From Myxococcota bacterium (GTDB lineage Bacteria > Myxococcota_A > UBA9160 > UBA4427), in contig JAPYTP010000050.1 in NCBI GenBank assembly GCA_029941885.1, forward strand, positions 1 to 32,705: DNA of 32,705 nucleotides. The letters run 5' to 3'. The notes below the pieces were generated by a model. The model was given only the letters and a program-made list of their open reading frames with translations, was not told where the DNA came from and did not search any database. Shown in pieces: positions 1 to 7,824 of the stretch; position 1 is the stretch's first letter; each line of letters opens with the position of its first letter. The translations under genes and the position numbers were made by a program.

Positions 1-1421
1 GTGAGGGCCAGGTCCGCCCCCCCTCGCTGACCCAATCGTGAGTAGGCTTCCACGAGGTCCCGCAAGGCAACGATACTCCCGGGGTTCAACTCGGCCGCGC
101 GTTCGATCGTCTGAAGGGCGGCACGGTCCTCCCCCCTCGAGAAAAGCGACTCGCCCAGGCCGAGCAGCGCTTTCTCGTTCGTCGGGAGCGAGTAGGCAAG
201 CTTGGCACGCCAATCCGATTCGAGGGCACCCAGCCCTCCGAGCTGAATCACGAGCAGCGCCGTGAGGGGGAGTACGAACCAGGCCCAGGCGAGGCCGGGC
301 ACGGCAAGCGAAAAGCGCCGAGAGGTTCCGATGGGATCCGGAGTCGGTGCATCGACCTTGAGTCCCAGGTCGTCCTGTACCGACTTCTCACGAACGTTCC
401 ACAAGAACGAGTCGTAGTAGAAGTGCAGTAGCAGCGAGGTCACAACGAGGGCACCGATCGAGGTCGTCGCCCCCTCTCCGAATATCTGCTTGCCGATCAA
501 ACCCGCAGAGCCGTAGACCCAACAGAAGCCGACGTAGATCGTCAGACCGATCAAGCCCGGCCGGAAGATCAGCTTGGTAAAGGCTCCGATCCTCTCCGCC
601 TTGTTCGCGAGCCTCTTGTTGTACAGCCAGACCGTAGTGAGATATTGAACGTCGTGAAACGCTTCGAAGAGAACCACCCCGACCGCCGCGCTCTCGATGG
701 GGATATTCGCGTACCACCAGAACAGGATGCTCGATGAGAAGAGCACGAGCTTGACCGGGTTACCCTGCTTTCTGCGCGAGAGGCGAGTCTGATTCCAGAT
801 CCAGGCCAGCGTGATTCCGGTGGTCCCCGCCATCCACACGACCCGAAAACCCGTCAGCACTTCCGGCGAAATGGCCGGAAGCCCGCAGCGGTAGATCTCG
901 GTCAGAACCAGGTTCATTCGGTGTGGCGAGAACAGAAAGCCCCCGAAGAACCACCCGATACAGAGCGCCTTGTCGAGGCGTGCCGTCACGGGGGAAAGCA
1001 GGCTCGCCCGCGCGTCGTAGATCCTTCCGACCCCGTACACCTGGGCCAGCGCATGCCAGATCCCCCAGACGAAGGCGACAAAGAGCAGGCCGTGCAGCTC
1101 GAGATGGAAGAAGGTCAGACAAACGCCCGCGATTCCGATGGGGGCGAGGCTGAGACGCCAGCGAAACCGTCGGCGAAATTGCGGATCCCCGTAGGCCCGA
1201 AGGAGGCCGGGCAAATGATGCGCATTCGCGCCGAAGATCGTGACGGCAAAGACGATGGCCCCGTCGGACCAGATGCGCTGTGCCAGCGCGAAGATCGGGA
1301 GGAGCAGGACCGGAGTCGCGATGAGGAAAAGTAGATCCTCGGACGGCCCCATGAGCCAGGACGCCCGGGCCATCGGTCGGCCGAAATTCGGACGATTTGG
1401 GAAGATCCCTCCGACCGCCAT
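1..1421 (-). CDS. Polytopic membrane protein with His/Gln/Asp motifs and C-terminal TPR-like tail (3' truncated by window edge)
   Basis: The frame opens with ATG at 1421 (an in-frame TAG lies upstream with no other start between) and runs off the left edge without a stop, giving at least 473 residues. Roughly residues 25-335 contain many hydrophobic segments, so this is an inner-membrane protein. Conserved-looking polar residues sit in or beside these segments: HH at 68-69, WHxxxQ at 122-127, HxxQYL at 256-261 and HxxxDxxxWxxR at 333-344. The last three motifs recur with identical internal spacing in the membrane protein at 2155-3267, so the two are paralogues. After the last membrane segments, about 80 visible residues look like TPR repeats ('RAAELNPGSIVALRDLVEAY'). 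The His/Asp pattern suggests a metal-binding membrane enzyme, but I do not recognise the family and assign no reaction. Confidence 0.85.
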   Translation of the reverse strand, partial: MAVGGIFPNRPNFGRPMARASWLMGPSEDLLFLIATPVLLLPIFALAQRIWSDGAIVFAVTIFGANAHHLPGLLRAYGDPQFRRRFRWRLSLAPIGIAGVCLTFFHLELHGLLFVAFVWGIWHALAQVYGVGRIYDARASLLSPVTARLDKALCIGWFFGGFLFSPHRMNLVLTEIYRCGLPAISPEVLTGFRVVWMAGTTGITLAWIWNQTRLSRRKQGNPVKLVLFSSSILFWWYANIPIESAAVGVVLFEAFHDVQYLTTVWLYNKRLANKAERIGAFTKLIFRPGLIGLTIYVGFCWVYGSAGLIGKQIFGEGATTSIGALVVTSLLLHFYYDSFLWNVREKSVQDDLGLKVDAPTPDPIGTSRRFSLAVPGLAWAWFVLPLTALLVIQLGGLGALESDWRAKLAYSLPTNEKALLGLGESLFSRGEDRAALQTIERAAELNPGSIVALRDLVEAYSRLGQRGGADLAL

Positions 1422-1766
1422 CGTCCGCCTACCTCCGAGTACATTCGCACATCCCGATTCTCGAGCGCACTAAGGCGACCCGAGCCTCACCGATGACGCG
1501 GTGCCCACCCGCCAAGTTTATGACGTTCGAGTGTCTCGGCCAATCGAAACGAGCGGGCCCTGGGTGCACGTCCCGCTCGGAGGCCGATCAGAAACCATTC
1601 GACCCGCTCGGGGAGCGCGGATCTCGACCGGCCGTCCACGCCCCCATCGGGCGGGTCCCTCCGGATCGGGGTATCGTCTCGGATTCGGGTACGGGTACGG
1701 GTACGGGTACGGGTACGGGTACGGGTACGGGTACGGGTACGGATACGGGTATACGGAGGGATCGGG
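1422..1766. other. Divergent intergenic region, 345 bp
   Basis: This separates the minus-strand membrane protein from the small plus-strand gene at 1767. It should hold both promoters, but I see no convincing -35/-10 pair. Its one clear structure is the GGGTAC hexamer tract at 1681-1752. The open frames crossing it encode Gly-Thr or Gly-Tyr repeats that merely translate the hexamer. Confidence 0.6.
1681..1752 (+). repeat. Hexanucleotide tandem repeat (GGGTAC)n
   Basis: Positions 1687-1740 are nine perfect copies of GGGTAC, flanked by one degenerate unit on the left (GGATTC) and two on the right (GGATAC, GGGTAT). The tract ends 14 bp before the ATG at 1767, just upstream of a GGAGGG ribosome binding site. 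The plus strand therefore carries nine evenly spaced GGG runs with 3-nt loops, which fits the classic G-quadruplex pattern, and it would lie in the 5' untranslated mRNA or promoter of the small gene. Such a repeat is also prone to copy-number change. Confidence 0.95.
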
Positions 1767-2084
1767 ATGAAATCGAAGATCGGGCGGGCTGTGTTCATTC
1801 TGTTGATTGCGTTTACGGTCACCAGCACCCCGCGGCCGGCCGCTGCCCTGGACTTCGGCGAGGTAGCGGGGAGGACCATCGACGCAGTCTTTTTTCGACC
1901 CGCGGGCGTCGTGCGCATGATCGGCGGCGTCGTGTTGCTACACCCGGCCATGCTCTTCAACGCGATCATGTCACCGATCAACCGAGACTCGACGGTCTGG
2001 GCGGCAGATCTGGACCGGTACGTCATCGAACCCTTCGAGTACGTGTTCACCCGTCCTCTCGACACGGACGTGGCCGGCGGCTGA
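1767..2084 (+). CDS. Small secreted or membrane-associated protein, 105 aa
   Basis: ATG at 1767 is preceded by GGAGGG at good spacing. The first ~26 residues form a Sec-type signal (MKSKIGR, then a hydrophobic core, then PRPAAA). The rest has a second hydrophobic stretch around residues 45-68 and ends in a 'YVIEPFEYVFTRPL' pattern. This layout (RP-G near a hydrophobic segment, then EP..Y.F.RPL) resembles small uncharacterised envelope proteins common in Proteobacteria; that is recollection, not a search result. It stands alone on the plus strand between two minus-strand membrane-protein genes and converges on the one ending at 2155, with 70 bp between. The upstream GGGTAC tract may affect its expression. 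Function unknown. Confidence 0.75.
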   Translation: MKSKIGRAVFILLIAFTVTSTPRPAAALDFGEVAGRTIDAVFFRPAGVVRMIGGVVLLHPAMLFNAIMSPINRDSTVWAADLDRYVIEPFEYVFTRPLDTDVAGG

Positions 2085-2154
2085 GAAGCCGGGCGGATCC
2101 GTTCGTCGTACACCGGGCCGAATATTTTCTTCAAGACCCAACACGCCCTCTACT

Positions 2155-3267
2155 CTACGCAACCGGTGCCGCATCTCGTGGGCGTACGTGGCTGAAGAGG
2201 CTCCTGCGGACGCGCGGATTCCGAAGCTTCCAGATCGCGCCATCGACGAAGTAGTGGTGAATCGCGACACAGCTCGTGAGCGCCAGGAGAAGCACCCTCG
2301 CCCGGGGCGTGGAATACCAGCCCTCCCCGAAGGCGTGGGCCGCGAGTGGTGGACCGTGCAGGATGACCGCGCCGGCGAGCACGAGCCCCCCGTAGACGAG
2401 TGCGGTCCACAGCTTCCTCTGCCGCGGCATCCGCTCTGCCTTCTCGGAGTAGCGATTCACCTCGACACGTAGCGGGAAGGCGAGGTATTGCAGGGCGTGG
2501 GACAGCTGGACCCAGAAGAAGCCCCCGGGTACGAGGTACCAGAACGGGTACCAGAGGTAGAGCGAGGCCCAGGGCAGGATCGCTCGAACGGGGATTTTTT
2601 CACCCCGTCGACGAGCGGACGCGAAGCCCCAACCCCCGGCGACCGCGCTCACGACAATCACCACACAGGTCGCGATGAAAACAACCGTATAAGCCTGGAC
2701 GTAGACTCTCGGATCGATGGTGCCGCCGGGCGGAAGACGGCCCGACAACGCGAAGAGCACGTGGAGGACCAGCAGGCTGCGCGGGCCGGAACGGATCAGG
2801 AACTGCTCTCGCGTCGAGTAGCGGACGCCACACAGATGACTGAACGAGGCCACCATTCCCGTGGCCTGTCCGGTGTAGTGCCAGGCCAGATAGATCGAGC
2901 TGAGTAGAACGAGCCACTGCACGATGACGCCAGGCGCCGTCGCAAGCAAGCACCATGCGAGGATGGCCAGAAGAACTGCCGGGATGTACAGCGCCGACCA
3001 GGGATTCGCACGCACCTCGCTCGTCGACGCGTAGAGAAGCCGATACGACGCCATGAAATGCGGTGAGTTGACCAGGATCGTCAGCGCGAACCAGTCGGCC
3101 TCGACGAAGGCGATCTTGCCGCCGAGAAGAACGAAGACGAGGACCGCGCCCATTCCGACGAGCGACAGACCGCCCGTCAAGAGCCCGTCCCAGAAGGGCG
3201 TCGTTACGGCGGGAGCCACCGAGCGGGTCTGGCGCTCGTCCCCCCGATCGTCGGGAAGCCCGCTCAC
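2155..3267 (-). CDS. Polytopic membrane protein, paralogue of the protein at 1-1421
   Basis: This 370-residue protein starts at GTG 3267, with GAGGA about 7 nt upstream. It has around seven to nine hydrophobic segments. Polar motifs lie near the membrane: H70, WHxxxQ at 129-134, HxxQYL at 257-262 and HHxxxDxxxWKxR at 337-349. The last three match the neighbouring membrane protein residue for residue in spacing (H+4 Q; H+3 Q-Y-L; H+4 D, +8 W, +11 R). Unlike that protein it lacks a TPR tail and ends shortly after the last motif. The conserved His, Gln and Asp residues suggest bound metal or membrane-embedded catalysis, which is inference. No named family is recognised. Its upstream neighbour in the same direction is the PEP-CTERM gene, from which it is separated by a strong terminator. 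Confidence 0.88.
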   Translation of the reverse strand: MSGLPDDRGDERQTRSVAPAVTTPFWDGLLTGGLSLVGMGAVLVFVLLGGKIAFVEADWFALTILVNSPHFMASYRLLYASTSEVRANPWSALYIPAVLLAILAWCLLATAPGVIVQWLVLLSSIYLAWHYTGQATGMVASFSHLCGVRYSTREQFLIRSGPRSLLVLHVLFALSGRLPPGGTIDPRVYVQAYTVVFIATCVVIVVSAVAGGWGFASARRRGEKIPVRAILPWASLYLWYPFWYLVPGGFFWVQLSHALQYLAFPLRVEVNRYSEKAERMPRQRKLWTALVYGGLVLAGAVILHGPPLAAHAFGEGWYSTPRARVLLLALTSCVAIHHYFVDGAIWKLRNPRVRRSLFSHVRPRDAAPVA

Positions 3268-3390
3268 GGCGATTCCTCAGCTCGTGGCCAACGGGGTTCC
3301 GGGTCGCGGCGCGGATCGGCTCCCCCACCGGTGCGGGAGGACTCGAGATCGATCATCGAGATGTTTCCCAAAGAGGCCAGAGTGGCTCCT

Positions 3391-3433
3391 GAAAACACAA
3401 GGGGCGGCGGTCTCGACAAGAGACCGCCGCCCC
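3391..3433 (-). terminator. Intrinsic terminator of the PEP-CTERM gene
   Basis: A perfect 14-bp inverted repeat, GGGGCGGCGGTCTC at 3401-3414 and its complement at 3420-3433, encloses a 5-nt loop. Read on the minus strand the stem is followed by TTGTGTTTTC, a T-rich run, 28 bp after the stop codon of the gene at 3462-4829. This has the form of a rho-independent terminator. Confidence 0.92.
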
Positions 3434-3461
3434 AGATGTTGGGCCTTAGCTGAACGATCCG

Positions 3462-4829
3462 CTAGCCGTTACGGCGTCGCATCGCTCCGAGGCCGATCAG
3501 TCCAGCCACACCGAAGCCGAGCATCGACAGCGTTGCCGGCTCGGGAGCCGGCTGCAGGTCGAGCGTCAGAATCGCGACACCACCGAAACCGAAGTCCGGC
3601 ACGCCTGCGAGAAGACCCGCAAAGGGCGAAGAGCCGTTCTTCTGGATCGCCGCCGACCAGGGCGTCACGAGCTGAAGCTTGCGAGTCGTGCCGAAAACAG
3701 CCGTCGTGGCGTTGGAGGCGAACTGCCCAGCGGTCCAGTCATGGCCCGTTGCCGTTCGATCCGTCGTGTACATACCCGACATGTCCGTGTGGATGACCTG
3801 ACCCGTCGTCCACTTCTGGAAGATGCCCTTGAAGAGACCCTGGGTTTGGATCGGTGTTCCGCCGCCAGCTGTCTGAGTCGCGCCCTGCTGCCAACCTTGG
3901 TTGGCCGTGAAGGGCAGCGTGACGGAGCCCGCAAACACGGCCATGTTGGTCGTCGTCGGTCCGGGCGTTCGGAGCTTCCAGGTGTAGGGGAAGCTCTGCC
4001 GGACACCATTCCCCCCCGGAATCTGTGTCGCTGTGATATCGACGGCAGACGTTCCGAAGACGGCGGGACCGGTGGGCAGGAGGCCTTCGACGTAGGGTCG
4101 AATCCCGAAGGTCGCGAGCGGCACGCCGCCGATACCGGTGAAGGGCGGGATGTTGACGCCGAGCTGAACCGCACCGTTGTTGTTGATCGGAACACCACCG
4201 CCGAAGTTGGCCACGCCGGGATTGATGGTCTGCATTCCGCTCATGCCGGTCCCATAGAAGCCGACAGGCGAAAACGCGGTCGGCGCGGGGATGCCACCGC
4301 CGGCAGACAACGTGCCGCCAGCAGCACCCGTCGCGGCAGTCTGAAGCGCGTTGAGCTGGTTGCCAGGCCAGGCCTGACTACCGACCTGCACGCGGGACCG
4401 CAGCTGGTTGCCCAACCACGGAGGAAAGATGACGAGGCAGCCATTGATCGGATCCTGGCCACCACCGGTCGCCGCCGAGATGTTGATGGGCGTGGCACCC
4501 GCGAACATCACTGAGGCCGGAGCACCCACTCCCTGCGTTGCGAAACCAACGACGGGCAGTGTCGCGATTGTCGCCGGCGCGAACGGGTTGGCGTTCGCGC
4601 AGGCCGGCACGCCGTTGTTGGCGAAGTCGGGCGTCAGGGTGCCGATCGGAAGGACCCGCGTACCACCGGGGGCGTTCTCCGGATCACCGAAGCCGATCGC
4701 CAGAGTGCCGTGGTAGAGCGAAACGGTCTGGGATAGGGCCGGCGTCGCGACCATTAAGAATGCGAGTGCGACCAGGGCAACGCAAAAGCTGCCCAACAGT
4801 CGACTCGTACCCGAGTCTGTCGATTGCAT
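3462..4829 (-). CDS. PEP-CTERM sorting domain protein (left copy)
   Basis: This is a 455-residue exported protein. ATG 4829 is chosen because AGGAG lies 8 nt upstream; a TTG at 4853 gives a longer but less likely frame. Residues 1-36 are a signal peptide ending 'TPALSQ'. The body is rich in Gly, Thr, Asn and Pro and has few Cys, as expected for a surface or matrix protein. The tail has Pro-Glu-Pro at 429-431, a hydrophobic segment with 'LSMLGFGVAGLIGLG', and a terminal RRR cluster, which is the full PEP-CTERM signal recognised and processed by exosortases. The protein at 19933-21366 is a clear paralogue: both begin their mature part with 'Y.G.L.IGFGD..NA.G' and share 'WTTG.V.HTD' and 'GFGG..IL..D' blocks. 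It diverges from the TPR-lipoprotein operon. The molecular role is unknown. Confidence 0.93.
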   Translation of the reverse strand: MQSTDSGTSRLLGSFCVALVALAFLMVATPALSQTVSLYHGTLAIGFGDPENAPGGTRVLPIGTLTPDFANNGVPACANANPFAPATIATLPVVGFATQGVGAPASVMFAGATPINISAATGGGQDPINGCLVIFPPWLGNQLRSRVQVGSQAWPGNQLNALQTAATGAAGGTLSAGGGIPAPTAFSPVGFYGTGMSGMQTINPGVANFGGGVPINNNGAVQLGVNIPPFTGIGGVPLATFGIRPYVEGLLPTGPAVFGTSAVDITATQIPGGNGVRQSFPYTWKLRTPGPTTTNMAVFAGSVTLPFTANQGWQQGATQTAGGGTPIQTQGLFKGIFQKWTTGQVIHTDMSGMYTTDRTATGHDWTAGQFASNATTAVFGTTRKLQLVTPWSAAIQKNGSSPFAGLLAGVPDFGFGGVAILTLDLQPAPEPATLSMLGFGVAGLIGLGAMRRRNG

Positions 4830-5190
4830 TTTCGTAACTCCTATGCGACACAAATGTCGCTCTGATTGTCCGGCTCCAGGAGCCGATCCGAGAACATCCG
4901 AGAGACGCCACCGGGGCGGTTCATGAAGTCACTCAACTCCCTGGAACACCCTGTGACACGGCTCTCCGAAACGTCTTCCAAACTCGCTGGCTTGATTCTG
5001 AATGACCGACAGGCCCCACGCCTCACCTTCACCACCTATACCTTCACCTTCCGGAGGGCATGATGATCGAATCGATTCCAGACGAGGCCCGAGCGAAGTT
5101 CTCGCTGTTAACTCTGTTTCGGAATCGTTCTCGCAGCCGTCGGGACCTCCCTGCAACTCTAAAATCGATTCTACGCCCAGCGGGAAACTG
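4830..5190. other. Divergent intergenic region between PEP-CTERM gene and TPR-lipoprotein operon
   Basis: This 361-bp stretch should carry the promoters of both divergent units. Visible elements are the ribosome binding site and hairpin of the PEP-CTERM gene (4845-4860) and a CCTGTGACAC word at 4950-4959, which recurs at 19690-19699 in the equivalent divergent region of the right-hand copy. I found no sigma-54 (GG-N10-GC) or convincing sigma-70 promoter by eye. An in-frame ATG at 5002 would extend the TPR gene leftward, but the extension does not look coding. Confidence 0.55.
4845..4860 (-). promoter_or_regulatory. Short palindrome in the PEP-CTERM leader
   Basis: GCGACA at 4845-4850 and TGTCGC at 4855-4860 form a perfect 6-bp inverted repeat with a 4-nt loop, ending 2-3 nt before the AGGAG ribosome binding site of the PEP-CTERM gene. 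It could be a protein operator or an mRNA hairpin that affects ribosome access. The structure is seen; the regulatory role is inferred. Confidence 0.35.
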
Positions 5191-7824
5191 ATGTCTATTA
5201 GAATCTTGCTACCCGGGCGTCTTTCGGCTGACGCCGAGTCATCACTTTCGTTGCGTTTTTGCCTGAACCGGATTCACCCCGAGGGGCAGATCGGGTTACG
5301 AACCCCGCGCAAAGGCCTCAAGGTCGCCTGGGGCCTCCTGCTCATCACCAGCCTCCTTCTTGCGTGCGACCGGGGGGGGGAGAGCGCGCAGGTCGAAAAC
5401 TCAGGACTGGCGCCCAGCCGGAGGGAAACACTCGCGCCTGCACAGGCGGAAGAACGGATCGAGCGCGCGAACGGCCTCATCGAAAAGAGGCAATATCAGA
5501 AGGCCGTCAACCTCCTGCGGCCCGTCGTCTCCCAGCAGATCGTTCCTATGGAGGCACTCGAGAAATACGGCCAGGCGCTCCTGCTGAACGACAAGCCGAG
5601 CCTGGCCCTCTGGGCCCTCACTCGCGCCGCCGAAGGGGCCGCACCCGAATCGGACGTCGCCTACTTCCATGCTCGAGCCAATCTCGCGGGCGGCGATGCT
5701 CCGGCAGCGATCAAGGAGTTGGACCGGCTGATCGCCGTGGCCTCGGAAATGCCTCGATTGCGCCAATTGCGATCTCAGGCGCACATGCGCGAACTCGACT
5801 ACGAAAGAGCGCTGGAAGATCTCGAGATCCTCATCGAACTGGTCCCGAGCGATTTCGCGGCGCGCGAGGCGCATGTCGATTTGCTGACCAAGCTCGAGCT
5901 GTTCGAGGAAGCGAGAGAGGCGATCGCGGAGCTGGGCCAAAGAATCGCGTCCTCCGGAGGAACGCTCGCTTTGAGAGGTCGGCATTGCGCGTCGGCAGCG
6001 CTCTTCGAGCATCAGCACGGCGAGGACGAACGCGCGCGCCGAATGCTTCTCGAATGCCTCGAGCGCTACCCGACCGAGCCCGATGTCCTGCTCCCGTGGG
6101 TCCTGTTTCTCGACGCTCAGGGCGAGATCGCAGAAGCCACGTCGGCGCTCGAAACCGCCATTTCCGGACCGGGACGCACCCGGCTGCGCCTCCGAATCGC
6201 ACTTGCCGGGCGCTATGCGGCAGGCGGAAATCGCGACGGGGCCGCGCGGGAGCTGAATCAGGCGGCAGAGGATCTGGACTCTCATCGCCCCCTTCTGACG
6301 CTCGCGGACTACCGGGTCGCGTGGGAAGATCTCGAAGGCGCGCGCGACGCCGTCTATCGGGCCGTCGAGAAGCAGACGGGGCACGCGCCCGGCGCTTCGG
6401 ATTTTTCATGGTCGACTCTTCCCTCTGAATTTCGTTTCGCGTTTGGCGACATCCTGATCCGGGCTGCGCAAGTCGACGAAGTCACCCACATCATCGAGAG
6501 CCTCGACGAGGACTCGCAGGAAGTGGTCTATCCGATTCTCTTGAGGGCGCGCCTATCGCTCGAACAGGGGGAGCCCGAAACGGCACTGCCGCTGTTCGAA
6601 GAGTCGTTCAAGTACTGGCCTTCCAATGTCGGCGCTCGCTACCTCGCCGGTCGAGCAGCGATGGAGATCGGTGAGTTCGATCTCGGGATCACCCCCTACC
6701 GAGATGCATTCAGGGCCGATCCGGCTGCGTCCGACGCGGGTCTGGTACTGGCCCGCATGCAGCTCGCGAGTGGGCAGGTCGGGGCGGCCGCCGACTCGCT
6801 GTCCACTCTGCTCGGGCAGATTCGAGACGACCCCGATGCGTTGCGTCTCTTCGCCAACCTGGCTTCGCGGATTGGCGCGTTCGAGGTGGCGAAGGAGTCA
6901 CGAGACCAACTGGGCGACGAGTTCGGGTGGCAGGATCAGGCGCTCGCCGACCAGGCCAGCGAAGTCCTGGGGCGTGAGGGACGTACGAAGGCCATCGAGC
7001 ACCTCGAGAGCGCTGGGCTCTTCGAGCAGCCCGATCACTACGAGTCTCTCTTCCTGTGGTTTCGCCTGATGACCGAGGGCGGAGAAGTCGACAAGCTCGC
7101 GGCACTCGATCGACTCCGAGCGATCCGAGCGACCGCGCTCGAGTCCGCGGGAATCGAACTCGCTTGGGCGTATGTCCACCGTTCCCTGGGCGAGCCAGAG
7201 CAGGCCACCGCCGCGGCGCGCCTTTCGGTCGAGCGCGATCCGATGTTTCTCGAGGCGGGAATCGAATTCGGGCGGCTGCTCCTCGACGCCGGCGAGTGGG
7301 ACGAGGCGGAAGCCGCCTTCCAGCGCGTGCTCGATGCAGAACCCAGCCGACTCGGTGCGGCCATGGGACTCGCAGACGTGGCGATGGGGGCAGGTCGCGA
7401 CGAAGAATCAGAGCGACGGTACCGAAAGGCGCTCGTCGAGCATCCCTGGCACGGCCGAGCCGCGCGAGCGCTCGCGCGAATCGGGTTCGATCGCGGTGAC
7501 TTTGGCGAGCAGACGCTCGTGTGGGCCCGATGGGCCGCGCGCTTCAACGAAGGCGACCCCGACGCCGGCGCTTCGCTTCTTGCCGAGCTACGGCTCGCGC
7601 GGGCTGAGCCCGGCGAGGCGGCGGCGGCGATCGCGGCCGCCATCGAATCGGGCGCGCAATCGGATCCCCGGTTGTTGTACCTGATGGGACGGGCGCTCAT
7701 CGAACTCGGGGACACGACTCGAGCGGCGGAGGCGATCGACGACGCGCTCCGATTGGGCGATTTCACTGAAGCGAGCGAGGCGCGTGACCTGCTTTCGCAA
7801 CTTCGATCGGGAGTCGATCCATGA
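5191..7824 (+). CDS. TPR-repeat lipoprotein, PrsT-like (left copy)
   Basis: This large TPR protein has 877 residues from ATG 5191. A hydrophobic segment ends in the lipobox LLAC (Cys59), so it is an exported lipoprotein. The long leader before it suggests the true start may instead be TTG 5251, giving a 38-residue signal. From about residue 85 to the end there are many helical TPR-type repeats ('LAGRAAMEIGEFDLG', 'EAEAAFQRVLDAEPSRLGAA'). Size, lipobox and continuous TPR layout resemble the PEP-CTERM-system TPR lipoprotein (PrsT), and a PEP-CTERM gene lies divergently upstream; the family match is inference. The protein at 17073-19535 is its paralogue ('PSN..ARYLAGRAA.E.GEFDL', 'DAGLVLARM.LA.G'). 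A G9 run follows the lipobox codon. The stop overlaps the next start as ATGA, indicating translational coupling. Confidence 0.9.
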   Translation: MSIRILLPGRLSADAESSLSLRFCLNRIHPEGQIGLRTPRKGLKVAWGLLLITSLLLACDRGGESAQVENSGLAPSRRETLAPAQAEERIERANGLIEKRQYQKAVNLLRPVVSQQIVPMEALEKYGQALLLNDKPSLALWALTRAAEGAAPESDVAYFHARANLAGGDAPAAIKELDRLIAVASEMPRLRQLRSQAHMRELDYERALEDLEILIELVPSDFAAREAHVDLLTKLELFEEAREAIAELGQRIASSGGTLALRGRHCASAALFEHQHGEDERARRMLLECLERYPTEPDVLLPWVLFLDAQGEIAEATSALETAISGPGRTRLRLRIALAGRYAAGGNRDGAARELNQAAEDLDSHRPLLTLADYRVAWEDLEGARDAVYRAVEKQTGHAPGASDFSWSTLPSEFRFAFGDILIRAAQVDEVTHIIESLDEDSQEVVYPILLRARLSLEQGEPETALPLFEESFKYWPSNVGARYLAGRAAMEIGEFDLGITPYRDAFRADPAASDAGLVLARMQLASGQVGAAADSLSTLLGQIRDDPDALRLFANLASRIGAFEVAKESRDQLGDEFGWQDQALADQASEVLGREGRTKAIEHLESAGLFEQPDHYESLFLWFRLMTEGGEVDKLAALDRLRAIRATALESAGIELAWAYVHRSLGEPEQATAAARLSVERDPMFLEAGIEFGRLLLDAGEWDEAEAAFQRVLDAEPSRLGAAMGLADVAMGAGRDEESERRYRKALVEHPWHGRAARALARIGFDRGDFGEQTLVWARWAARFNEGDPDAGASLLAELRLARAEPGEAAAAIAAAIESGAQSDPRLLYLMGRALIELGDTTRAAEAIDDALRLGDFTEASEARDLLSQLRSGVDP
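5372..5380 (+). repeat. G9 homopolymer inside the TPR-lipoprotein gene
   Basis: Nine consecutive G residues encode Arg-Gly-Gly directly after the lipobox Cys-Asp. A one-base slip here would frameshift almost the entire mature protein, so the tract has the form of a contingency (phase-variation) site. That role is inferred. Confidence 0.9.

Noticed and set aside
1681..1752. CRISPR or iteron array
   Set aside because: The units are 6 bp with no spacers, no cas genes and no replication protein gene nearby.
1397..2254. Plus-strand open frame containing Gly-Thr repeats
   Set aside because: The repeats only translate the GGGTAC tract, and the frame overlaps the better-supported small gene at 1767-2084.
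4830..5190. Sigma-54 promoter controlling the PEP-CTERM gene, as in some exosortase systems
   Set aside because: No GG-N10-GC element with a good consensus was found by eye on either strand here or at 19536-19932.
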